Positions 25,033-35,373 of a stretch of DNA of 64,000 nt are shown here, piece after piece. This stretch comes from Panulirus ornatus. Its lineage: Eukaryota; Arthropoda; Malacostraca; Decapoda; Palinuridae. The position numbers and the translations under genes were made by a program. Position 1 is the first letter of the stretch, and each line of letters opens with the position of its first letter. The notes under the pieces are model-generated. The model was given only the letters and a program-made list of their open reading frames with translations. It had not been told where the DNA came from and ran no database searches. Location of the stretch: contig NC_092225.1 of NCBI RefSeq assembly GCF_036320965.1, positions 71,595,108 through 71,659,107 of the forward strand. Reading direction: 5' to 3'.

Positions 25033-25621
25033 ACAATGTTGTATGGTTGCGAGGCGTGGACTATGGATAGAGTTGTGCGCAGGAGGATGGATGTGCTGGA
25101 AATGAGATGTTTGAGGACAATGTGTGGTGTGAGGTGGTTTGATCGAGTAAGTAACGTAAGGGTAAGAGAGATGTGTGGAAATAAAAAGAGCGTGGTTGAG
25201 AGAGCAGAAGAGGGTGTTTTGAAATGGTTTGGTCACATGGAGAGAATGAGTGAGGAAAGATTGACCAAGAGGATATATGTGTCGGAGGTGGAGGGAACGA
25301 GGAGAAGAGGGAGACCAAATTGGAGGTGGAAAGATGGAGTGAAAAAGATTTTGTGTGATCGGGGCCTGAACATGCAGGAGGGTGAAAGGAGGGCAAAGAA
25401 TAGAGTGAATTAGAGCGATGTGGTATACCGGGGTTGACGTGCTGTCAGTGGATTGAATCAAGGCATGTGAAGCGTCTGGGGTAAACCATGGAAAGTTGTG
25501 TAGGTATGTATATTTGCGTGTGTGGACGTATATATATACATGTGTATGGGGGGGGGTTGGGCCATTTCTTTCGTCTGTTTCCTTGCGCTACCTCGCAAAT
25601 GCAGGAGACAGCGACAAAGTA

Positions 25622-25630
<9 letters not shown>
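25031..25630 (+). mobile_element. 5'-truncated RTE-type LINE, short 3' UTR form
   Basis: Starts at PTMLYGCEAW in the RT C-terminal region (ORF 25036-25413) and ends with the shortened 3' UTR, in which GGAAAGTTGTGT is joined to GGTATGTATATT with about 250 bp missing. The terminal block GCTACCTCGCAAATGCAGG...GCGACAAAGTAT and an A run close the element. Confidence 0.92.

Positions 25631-25698
<68 letters not shown>
25631..25698. repeat. (AT)n microsatellite
   Basis: Grows out of the A tail of the preceding LINE. The inverted segment of the next insertion starts at its right edge with overlapping AATA bases. Confidence 0.97.
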
Positions 25699-26836
<1,138 letters not shown>

Positions 26837-26849
26837 TATATATATTATT

Positions 26850-28563
26850 TTTTTTTTTATTATACTTTGTCGCTGTCTCCCGCGTTTGCGAGGTAGCACA
26901 AGGAAACAGACGAAAGAAATGGCCCAACCCCCCCCCATACACATGTATATATATACGTCCACACACGCAAATATACATACCTACACAGCTTTCCATGGTT
27001 TACCCCAGACGCTTCACATGCCTTGATTCAATCCACTGACAGCACGTCAACCCCGGTATACCACATCGCTCCAATTCACTCTATTCCTTGCCCTCCTTTC
27101 ACCCTCCTGCATGTTCAGGCCCCGATCACACAAAATCTTTTTCACTCCATCTTTCCACCTCCAATTTGGTCTCCCTCTTCTCCTTGTTCCCTCCACCTCC
27201 GACACATATATCCTCTTGGTCAATCTTTCCTCACTCATCCTCTCCATGTGCCCAAACCACTTCAAAACACCCTCTTCTGCTCTCTCAACCACGCTCTTTT
27301 TATTTCCACACATCTCTCTTACCCTTACGTTACTCACTCGATCAAACCACCTCACACCACACATTGTCCTCAAACATCTCATTTCCAGCACATCCATCCT
27401 CCTGCGCACAACTCTATCCATAGCCCACGCCTCGCAACCATACAACATTGTTGGAACCACTATTCCTTCAAACATACCCATTTTTGCTTTCCGAGATAAT
27501 GTTCTCGACTTCCACACATTCTTCAAGGCCCCCAGGATTTTCGCCCCCGCCCCCACCCTATGATCCACTTCCGCTTCCATGGTTCCATCCGCTGCCAGAT
27601 CCACTCCCAGATATCTAAAACACTTCACTTCCTCCAGTTTTTCTCCATTCAAACTCACCTCCCAATTGACTTGACCCTCAACCCTACTGTACCTAATAAC
27701 CTTGCTCTTATTCACATTTACTCTTAACTTTCTTCTTCCACACACTTTTCCAAACTCAGTCACCAGCTTCTGCAGTTTCTCACATGAATCAGCCACCAGC
27801 GCTGTATCATCAGCGAACAACAACTGACTCACTTCCCAAGCTCTCTCATCCCCAACAGACTTCATACTTGCCCCTCTTTCCAAAACTCTTGCATTTACCT
27901 CCCTAACAACCCCATCCATAAACAAATTAAACAACCATGGAGACATCACACACCCCTGATTTGGTAAACAGAGAAGAGGTAGTGAAAGCTTTGCGGAAGA
28001 TGAAAGCCGGCAAGGCAGCAGGTTTGGATGGTATTGCAGTGGAATTTATTAAAAAAGGGGGTGACTGTATTGTTGACTGGTTGGTAAGGTTATTTAATGT
28101 ATGTACGACTCATGGTGAGGTGCCTGAGGATTGGCGGAATGCTTGCATAGTGCCATTGTACAAAGGCAAAGGGGATAAGAGTGAGTGCTCAAATTACAGA
28201 GGTATAAGTTTGTTGAGTATTCCTGGTAAATTTTATGGGAGGGTATTGATTGAGAGGGTGAAGGCATGTACAGAGCATCAGATTGGGGAAGAGCAGTGTG
28301 GTTTCAGAAGTGGTAGAGGATGTGTGGATCAGGTGTTTGCTTTGAAGAATGTATGTGAGAAATACTTAGAAAAGCAAATGGATTTGTATGTAGCATTTAT
28401 GGATCTGGAGAAGGCATATGATAGAGTTGATAGAGATGCTCTGTGGAAGGTATTAAGAATATATGGTGTGGGAGGAAAGTTGTTAGAAGCAGTGAAAAGT
28501 TTTTATCGAGGATTTAAGGCATGTGTACGTGTAGGAAGAGAGGAAAGTGATTGGTTCTCAGTG
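26850..28563 (-). mobile_element. Twin-primed RTE LINE: 3' segment minus, 5' segment inverted
   Basis: 26850-27955 is a normal minus-strand 3' part (short 3' UTR, C-terminal domain, FADD, up to QGCVMSPWLF; ORF 27949-27047, 300 residues). At 27956 the orientation flips: 27957-28563 is plus strand and encodes DLVNREEVVKALRKMKAG through AFMDLEKAYDRV to ESDWFSVN, the segment immediately upstream of the break in the element. Only about 15 bp (VGLR) are missing between the two. This is a textbook 5' inversion by twin priming. The outer edge meets an AT tract with overlap at GTGAAT. Confidence 0.88.
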
Positions 28564-28565
28564 AA

Positions 28566-28566
<1 letters not shown>

Positions 28567-28650
<84 letters not shown>
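28567..28650. repeat. (AT)n microsatellite
   Basis: 84 bp between the inverted LINE segment and the 5' terminus of a short element; CA interruption near 28584. Confidence 0.97.
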
Positions 28651-28654
<4 letters not shown>

Positions 28655-28887
28655 GGGGATAGGGGATTAAGAATACTTCCCACGTATTCCCTGCGTGTCG
28701 TAGAAGGCGACTAAAAGGGGAGGGAGCGGGGGGCTGGAAATCCTCCCCTCTCAGTTTTTTTTTGATTTTCCAAAAGAAGGAACAGAGAATTGGGCCAGGT
28801 GAGGGTATTCCCTCAAAGGCCCAGTCCTCTGTTCTTAACGCTACCTCGCTTATGCGGGAAATGGCGAATAGTTTGAAAGAAAGAAAG

Positions 28888-28890
<3 letters not shown>
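28651..28890 (+). mobile_element. Short RTE-derived element with AAAG tail
   Basis: Starts CCCTGGGGATAGGGG directly after the AT tract and carries the 5'-UTR-like block. GAATAC (28671-28676) and GTATTC (28684-28689) can pair, as can GTCG (28697-28700) and CGAC (28708-28711). It ends GCTACCTCGCTTATGCGGG, AAATGGCGAATAG, GAAAGAAAGAAAG and then AT repeats. Confidence 0.88.

Positions 28891-28938
<48 letters not shown>
28891..28938. repeat. (TA)n microsatellite
   Basis: Tail of the preceding short element. The next LINE starts in its 5' UTR immediately after it. Confidence 0.97.
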
Positions 28939-28940
<2 letters not shown>

Positions 28941-29002
28941 CGACTAGAGGGGATGGGAGCGGGGGGCCAGAAATCCTCCCCTCCTTGTATTAACTTTCTA
29001 AA

Positions 29003-30595
29003 ATGGGAAACAGAAGAAGGAGTCACGCAAGGAGTGCTCATCCTCCTCGAAGGCTCAGAGTGGGGTGCCTAAATGTGTGTGGATGTAACCAAGATGTGAA
29101 AAAAGGAGAGATAGGTAGTATGTTTGAGGAAAGGAACCTGGATGTTTTGGCTCTGAGTGAAACGAAGCTCAAAGGTAAAGGGGAAGAGTGGTTTGGGAAT
29201 GTCTGGGGAGTAAAGTCAGGGGTTAGTGAGAGGACAAGAGCAAGGGAAGGAGTAGCAATACTCCTGAAACAGGAGTTGTGGGAGTATGTGATAGAGTGTA
29301 AGAAAGTAAATTCTCGATTAATATGGGTAAAACTGAAAGTTGATGGAGAGAGGTGGGTGATTATTGGTGCATATGCACCTGGGCATGAGAAGAAAGATCA
29401 TGAGAGGCAAGTGTTTTGGGAGCAGCTGAATGAGTGTGTTAGTGGTTTTGATGCACGAGACCGGGTTATAGTGATGGGTGATTTGGATGCAAAGGTGAGT
29501 AATGTGGCAGTTGAGGGAATAATTGGTATACATGGGGTGTTCAGTGTTGTAAATGGAAATGGTGAAGAGCTTGTAGATTTATGTGCTGAAAAAGGACTGA
29601 TGATTGGGAATACCTGGTTTAAAAAGCGAGATATACATAAGTATACTTATGTAAGTAGGAGAGATGGCCAGAGAGCGTTATTGGATTACGTGTTAATTGA
29701 CATGCGTGCGAAAGAGAGACTTTTGGATGTTAATGTGCTGAGAGGTGCAACTGGAGGGATGTCTGATCATTATCTTGTGGAGGCTAAGGTGAAGATTTGT
29801 ATGGGTTTTCAGAAAAGAAGAGTGAATGTTGGGGTGAAGAGGGTGGTGAGAGTAAATGAGCTTGGGAAGGAGACCTGTGTGAGGAAGTACCAGGTGAGAC
29901 TGAGTACAGAATGGAAAAAGGTGAGAACAATGGAATTAAGGGGAGTGGGGGAGGAATGGGATGTATTTAGGGAATCAGTGATGGATTGCGCAAAAGATGC
30001 TTGTGGCATGAGAAGAGTGGGAGGTGGGTTGATTAGAAAGGGTAGTGAGTGGTGGGATGAAGAAGTAAGAGTACTAGTGAAAGAGAAGAGAGAGGCATTT
30101 GGACGATTTTTGCAGGGAAAAAATGCAATTGAATGGGAGATGTATAAAAGAAAGAGAAAGGAGGTCAAGAGAAAGGTGCAAGAGGTGAAAAAAAGGGCAA
30201 ATGAGAGTTGGGGTGAGAGAGTATCATTAAATTTTAGGGAGAATAAAAAGATGTTCTGGAAGGAGGTAAATAAAGTGCGTAAGACAAGGGAGCAAATGGG
30301 AACTTCAGTAAAGGGCGCAAATGGGGAGGTGATAACAAGTAGTGGTGATGTGAGAAGGAGATGGAGTGAGTATTTTGAAGGTTTGTTGAATGTGTCTGAT
30401 GATAGAGTGGCAGATATAGGGTGTTTTGGTCGAGGTGGTGTGCAAAGTGAGAGGTATAGGGAAAATGATTTGGTAAACAGAGAAGAGGTAGTGAAAGCTT
30501 TGCGGAAGATGAAAGCCGGCAAGCAGCAGGTTTGGATGGTATTGCAGTGGAATTTATTAAAAAAGGGGGTGACTGTATTGTTGATTGGTTGGTAA
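29003..30595 (+). pseudogene. LINE ORF, first part: APE-type endonuclease and linker
   Basis: The protein nicks target DNA and primes reverse transcription on it. Visible from the N-terminus: a basic start (MGNRRRSHARS), LNVCGCNQD near residue 20, SETKLKGKGEEWFG near 50, IIGAYAPG near 118, VIVMGDLDAKVSN at 155-167 and GGMSDHYLVEAKV near 253. The usual catalytic GDLN is GDLD here (D162), while copies at 35384 and 1989 keep the N, so this copy's endonuclease is probably impaired. A basic, coiled-coil-like linker ([17 protein letters not shown]) leads to the RT. The frame is lost at about 30523, after KMKAGK. The ATG at 29003 lies in a position that is GGG in the copy at about 2340, so the true start is uncertain. 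Confidence 0.85.
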
Positions 30596-31716
30596 GGTTA
30601 TTTAATGTATGTATGACTCATGGTGAGGTGCCTGAGGATTGGCGGAATGCGTGCATAGTGCCATTGTACAAGGGCAAAGGGGATAAGAGTGAGTGCTCAA
30701 ATTACAGAGGTATAAGTTTGTTGAGTATTCCTGGTAAATTATATGGGAGGGTATTGATTGAGAGGGTGAAGGCATGTACAGAGCATCAGATTGGGGAAGA
30801 GCAGTGTGGTTTCAGAAGTGGTAGAGGATGTGTGGATCAGGTGTTTGCTTTGAAGAATATATGTGAGAAATACTTAGAAAAGCAAATGGATTTGTATGTA
30901 GCATTTATGGATCTGGAGAAGGCATATGATAGAGTTGATAGAGATGCTCTGTGGAAGGTATTAAGAATATATGGTGTGGGAGGAAAGTTGTTAGAAGCAG
31001 TGAAAAGTTTTTATCGAGGATGTAAGGCATGTGTACGTGTAGGAAGAGAGGAAAGTGATTGGTTCTCAGTGAATGTAGGTTTGCGGCAGGGGTGTGTGAT
31101 GTCTCCATGGTTGTTTAATTTGTTTATGGATGGGGTTGTTAGGGAGGTGAATGCAAGAGTTTTGGAAAGAGGGGCAAGTATGAAGTCTGTTGGGGATGAG
31201 AGAGCTTGGGAAGTGAGTCAGTTGTTGTTCGCTGATGATACAGCGCTGGTGGCTGATTCATGTGAGAAACTACAGAAGCTGGTGACTGAGTTTGGTAAAG
31301 TGTGTGAAAGAAGAAAGTTAAGAGTAAATGTGAATAAGAGCAAGGTTATTAGGTACAGTAGGGTTGAGGGTCAAGTCAATTGGGAGGTGAGTTTGAATGG
31401 AGAAAAACTGGAGGAAGTGAAGTGTTTTAGATATCTGGGAGTGGATCTGGCAGCGGATGGAACCATGGAAGCGGAAGTGGATCATAGGGTGGGGGAGGGG
31501 GCGAAAATTCTGGGAGCCTTGAAGAATGTGTGGAAGTCGAGAACATTATCTCGGAGAGCAAAAATGGGTATGTTTGAAGGAATAGTGGTTCCAACAATGT
31601 TGTATGGTTTCGAGGCGTGGACTATGGATAGAGTTGTGCGCAGGAGGATGGATGTGCTGGAAATGAGATGTTTGAGGACAATGTGTGGTGTGAGGTGGTT
31701 TGATCGAGTAACGTAA
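30532..31716 (+). pseudogene. LINE ORF, second part: reverse transcriptase
   Basis: Continues the same protein in another frame. In order: GLDGIAVEF region at the start, [57 protein letters not shown] (first catalytic Asp), GLRQGCVMSPWLFNLFMDG, LLFADDTALVAD (F233-D236, remaining catalytic Asp pair), NVNKSKVIRYSR, CFRYLGVDLAADGTM and YGFEAWTMDRVVRRRMDVLEMRCL. All polymerase motifs are present. The C-terminal 88 residues continue at 31728-31994 after a 4-bp deletion and end at VVYRV-stop. The order and wording of blocks resemble RTE/BovB polymerases. Confidence 0.9.
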
Positions 31717-32177
31717 GGGTAAGAGAGATGTGTGGAAATAAAAAGAGCGTGGTTGAGAGAGCAGAAGAGGGTGTTTTGAAATGGTTTGGTCACATGGAGA
31801 GAATGAGTGAGGAAAGATTGACCAAGAGGATATATGTGTCGGAGGTGGAGGGAACGAGGAGAAGAGGGAGACCAAATTGGAGGTGGAAAGATGGAGTGAA
31901 AAAGATTTTGTGTGATCGGGGCCTGAACATGCAGGAGGGTGAAAGGAGGGCAAGGAATAGAGTGAATTGGAGCGATGTGGTATACCGGGTTTGATGTGCT
32001 GTCAGTGGATTGAATCAATGCATGTGAAGCGTCTGGGGTAAACCATGGAAAGCTGTGTAGGTATGTATATTTGCGTGTGCGGACGTATGTATATACATGT
32101 GTATGGGGGTGGGTTGGGCCATTTCTTTCGTCTGTTTCCTTGCGCTACCTCGCAAACGCGGGAGACAGCGACAAAGC

Positions 32178-32194
<17 letters not shown>

Positions 32195-32261
<67 letters not shown>
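32195..32261. repeat. (TA)n microsatellite
   Basis: Continues from the A tail of the LINE ending at 32194; ends at a truncated minus-strand short element. Confidence 0.97.
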
Positions 32262-32263
<2 letters not shown>

Positions 32264-32352
32264 TTCTTTTTCTTTCATACTATTTGCCATTTCCCACGAT
32301 AGCGAGGTAGCGATACATATATATATGTATATATATATATATATTTTTTTTT
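32262..32352 (-). mobile_element. About 50-bp 3' fragment of the short element, then AT and T tracts
   Basis: 32262-32313 is the complement of the short element's 3' end (TTTGCCATTTCCCACGATAGCG). 32314-32352 is imperfect AT and T sequence leading into the 3' end of the next LINE. Extreme 5' truncation. Confidence 0.75.
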
Positions 32353-32985
32353 TTTGCTTTGTCGCTGTCTCCCGCGTTTGCGAGGTAGCGCAAGGAAACA
32401 GACGAAAGAAATGGTCCAACCCACCCCCATACACATGTATATACATACGTCCACACACGCAAATATACATACCTACACAGCTTTCCATGGTTTACCCCAG
32501 ACGCTTCACATGCCCTGATTCAATCCACTGACAGCACGTCAACCCCGGTATACCACATCGATCTAATTCACTCTATTCCTTGCCCTCCTTTCACCCTCCT
32601 GCATGTTCAGGCCCCGATCACACAAAATCTTTTTCACTCCATCTTTCCACCTCCAATTTGGTCTCCCACTTCTCCTCGTTCCCTCCACCTCCGACACATA
32701 TATCCTCTTGGTCAATCTTTCCTCACTCATTCTCTCCATGTGACCAAACCATTTCAAAACACCCTCTTCTGCTCTCTCAACCACGCTCTTTTTATTTCCA
32801 CACATCTCTCTTACCCTTACGTTACTTACTCGATCAAACCACCTCACACCACACATTGTCCTCAAACATCTCATTTCCAGCACATCCATCCTCCTGCGCA
32901 CAACTCTATCCATAGCCCACGCCTCGCAACCATACAACATTGTTGGAACCACTATTCCTTCAAACATACCCATTTTTGCTTTCCG
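32353..32985 (-). mobile_element. 5'-truncated RTE LINE, short 3' UTR form
   Basis: 3' terminus at 32353 (GCTTTGTCGCTGTCTCCCGCG), short 3' UTR, C-terminal RT domain (minus ORF 32973-32563, 136 residues: MGMFEGIVVPTMLYGCEAW onward), ending in an early stop at the N of RVN. It breaks at CCGAGA (32985) where the tandem array starts, with AGA shared by both sides. Confidence 0.92.
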
Positions 32986-34022
32986 AGACCCCGCTGCTCA
33001 CCATTGTGAGATGAAGGGTATTCGAGTACTTAGTATTTCGAATAGTTGTTTCCTATCATACAGTCCCTTAGCCTAGCGGTTAGCATGCCTGCCTCTTGCA
33101 CAAGGGGTCCCACGTTCGATCCTGGCTGTTGGAGCTTTGTAAATTTATTGAAGGTGCGTGTTCATATACACTTTATTCGTATTCATATAACTCCGCATTG
33201 TACAGTCAGGTTCGATAAAACGCTATCAGCTGGCTATGTGTTCAGTTCGGCAACAACCGATAGACCCCGTTGCTCACCATTGTGAGATGAAGGGTATTCG
33301 AGTACTTAGTATTTCGAATAGTTGTTTCCTATTATACAGTCCCTTAGCCTAGCGGTCCCTTAGCCTAGCGGTTAGCATGCCTGCCTCTTGCACAAGGGGT
33401 CCCACGTTCAATCCTGGCTGTTGGAGCTTTGTATGTTCTATGAAGGTGCGCGTTCATATACACTTTATTCGTATTCATATAACTCCGCGTTGTACAGTCA
33501 GGTTTGGTAAAACGCTATCAGCTGGCTATGTGTTCTGTTCGGAAACAACCGATAGACCCCGTTGCTCACCACTGTGAGACGAAGGGTATTCGAGTACTTA
33601 GTATTTCGAATAGTTGTTTCCTATTATACAGTCCCTTAGCCTAACGGTTAGCATGCCTGCCTCTTGCACAAGGGGTCCCAGGTTCGATCCTGGCTGTTGG
33701 AGTTTTGTATGTTCTATGAAGGTGCGGGTTCATATACACTTTATTTGTATTCATATAACTTCACGTTGTACAGTCAGGATCGGTAAAACGCTATCAGCTG
33801 GCTATGTGTTCTATTCGGAAACAACCGATAGACCCCGTTGCTCACCATTGTGAGACAAAGGGTATTCGAGTACTTAGTATTTCGAATAGTTGTTTCCTAT
33901 TATACAGTCCCTTAGGCTAGCAGTTAGCATGCCTGCCTCTTGCACAAGGGGTCCCAGGTTCGATCCTGGCTGTTGGAGCTTTGTATGTTCTATGAAGGTG
34001 CGTGTTCATATACACCTTATTC

Positions 34023-34025
<3 letters not shown>
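32986..34025 (+). repeat. Tandem array of a 276-bp unit with a tRNA-like segment
   Basis: Unit starts (at CAGTCCCTTAGCC) are 33061, 33337, 33629 and 33905. Periods are 276, 292 and 276; the 292 results from an exact 16-bp internal doubling of CCCTTAGCCTAGCGGT near 33341-33372. A partial unit precedes the first. Each unit has an A-box-like TAGCCTAGCGGTTAGC, a B-box-like GGTTCGATCC, then TGTTGGAGCTTTGTATG, CACTTTATTCGTATTC, ACGCTATCAGCTGGC and TTCGAGTACTTAGTATTTCGAA. The last unit is cut inside TTATTCGTA and passes into an AT tract. The short ORFs on the plus strand repeat every unit and look non-coding. Confidence 0.93.
33629..33703 (+). other. tRNA-like (pol III promoter-like) segment of the array unit
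   Basis: Clearest of four copies (also 33061, 33337, 33905). The T arm CCAGG-TTCGAT-CCTGG pairs perfectly but has a 6-nt loop. The D arm has only two good pairs. The acceptor strands do not pair, and the anticodon region folds as CCTCTT/AAGGGG with a 4-nt loop. This is a tRNA-derived or tRNA-mimicking sequence rather than a working tRNA gene. Confidence 0.65.

Positions 34026-34056
<31 letters not shown>
34026..34056. repeat. (AT)n microsatellite
   Basis: Joins the truncated last array unit to the 3' end of a minus-strand LINE. Confidence 0.95.
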
Positions 34057-34060
<4 letters not shown>

Positions 34061-34064
34061 TTTT

Positions 34065-35296
34065 ATTTCTGCTTTGTCGCTGTCTCCCGCGTTTGCGAGG
34101 TAGCGCAAGAAAACAGACGAAAGAAATGGCCCAACCCACCCCCATACACATGTATATACAAACGTTCACACACGCAAATATACATACCTACACAGCTTTC
34201 CATGGTTTACCCCAGACGCTTCACATGCCCTGATTCAATCCACTGACAGCACGTCAACCCCGATATACCACATCGATCCAATTCACTCTATTCCTTGCCC
34301 GCCTTTCACCCTCCTGCATGTTCACGCCCCGATCACACAAAATCTTTTCACTCCATCTCTCCACCTCCAATTTGATCTCCCACTTCTCCTCGTTCCCTCC
34401 ACCTCTGACACATATATCCTCTTGGTCAATCTTTCTTCACTCATTCTCTCCATGTGCCCAAACCATTTCAAAACACCCTCTTCTGCTCTCTCAACCACGC
34501 TCTTTTTATTTCCACACATCTCTCTTACGCTTACGTTACTTACTCGATCAAACCACCTCACACCACACACTGTCCTCAAACATCTCATTTCCAGCACATC
34601 CATCATCCTGCGCACAACTCTATCCATTGCCCACGCCTCGCAACCATACAACATTGTTGGAACCACTATTCCTTCAAACATACCCATTTTTGCTTTCCGA
34701 GATAATGTTCTCGACTTCCACACATTCTTCAAGGCTCCCAGAATTTTCGCCCTCTCCCCCACCCTATGATCCACTTCCGCTTCCATGGTTCCATCCGCTG
34801 CCAGATCCACTCCCAGATATCTAAAACACTTTACTTCCTCCAGTTTTTCTCCATTCAAACTTACCTCCCAATTGACTTGACCCTCAACCCTACTGTACCT
34901 AATAACCTTGCTCTTATTCACATTTACACTTAACTTTCTTCTTTCACACACTTTACCGAACTCAGTCCCTAGCTTCTGCAGTTTCTCACATGAATCAGCC
35001 ACCAGCGCTGTATCATCAGCGAACAACAACTGACTCACTTCCCAAGCTCTCTCATCCCCAACGGACTTCATACTTGCCCCTCTTTCCAAAACTCTTGCAT
35101 TCACCTCCCTAACAACCCCATCCATAAACAAATTAAACAACCATGGAGACATCACACACCCCTGCCGCAAACCTACATTCACTGAGAACCAATCACTTTC
35201 CTCTCTTCCTACACGTACACATGCCTTACATCCTCGATAAAAACTTTTCACTACTTCTAACAACTTGCCTCCCACACCATATATTCTTAATACCTT

Positions 35297-35298
<2 letters not shown>
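34065..35298 (-). mobile_element. 5'-truncated RTE LINE, short 3' UTR form
   Basis: 3' terminus near 34072, short 3' UTR, RT C-terminal domain and palm up to WKVLRIYGVGGKLLE at 35298, where it ends in an AT tract. The minus frame is open from there down to 34322, with LRQGCVMSPWLF, FADDTALVAD and GVDLAADGTMEAEV. A frameshift near 34345 removes the last residues (one T missing in a run). Confidence 0.92.

Positions 35299-35368
<70 letters not shown>
35299..35368. repeat. (AT)n microsatellite at a head-to-head LINE junction
   Basis: 70 bp. Unlike most tracts here, neither flank is a LINE 3' tail: both neighbours are 5'-truncated ends pointing away from each other. Confidence 0.97.

Positions 35369-35373
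<5 letters not shown>

Larger units (their letters stand above)
28939..32194 (+). mobile_element. Nearly complete RTE-type LINE, best copy in the window
   Basis: 5' UTR from 28939, missing roughly its first 60 bp. EN-RT ORF 29003 to 31994, then short-form 3' UTR, GCTACCTCGCAAACGCGGG terminus and an A tail of about 17. The coding region is interrupted only twice: a missing G near 30523 (GGCAAGCAGCAGG instead of GGCAAGGCAGCAGG) and a missing 4 bp near 31710 (CGAGTAACG instead of CGAGTAAGTAACG). About 1,000 residues encoded, the usual size for RTE clade proteins. Being nearly intact, it marks the active or recently active subfamily. Confidence 0.93.

Noticed and set aside
28648..28722. Established HDV-like ribozyme at the LINE 5' end
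   Set aside because: P3 and its loop are not identifiable; kept only as a structural question.
29809..30522. Long minus-strand ORF of 237 residues opposite the LINE, and similar ORFs opposite other copies
   Set aside because: Same position opposite every LINE copy, low-complexity Ser/Pro/His/Leu-rich translation; it is a by-product of codon composition on the sense strand.
33061..33135. Functional tRNA genes, one per array unit
   Set aside because: The acceptor strands do not pair, the T loop is 6 nt, the anticodon arm is abnormal and there is no terminator-like context; best seen as tRNA-like repeat.
32986..34025. CRISPR-like array
   Set aside because: The whole 276-bp unit repeats with no variable spacers, in a eukaryotic context.
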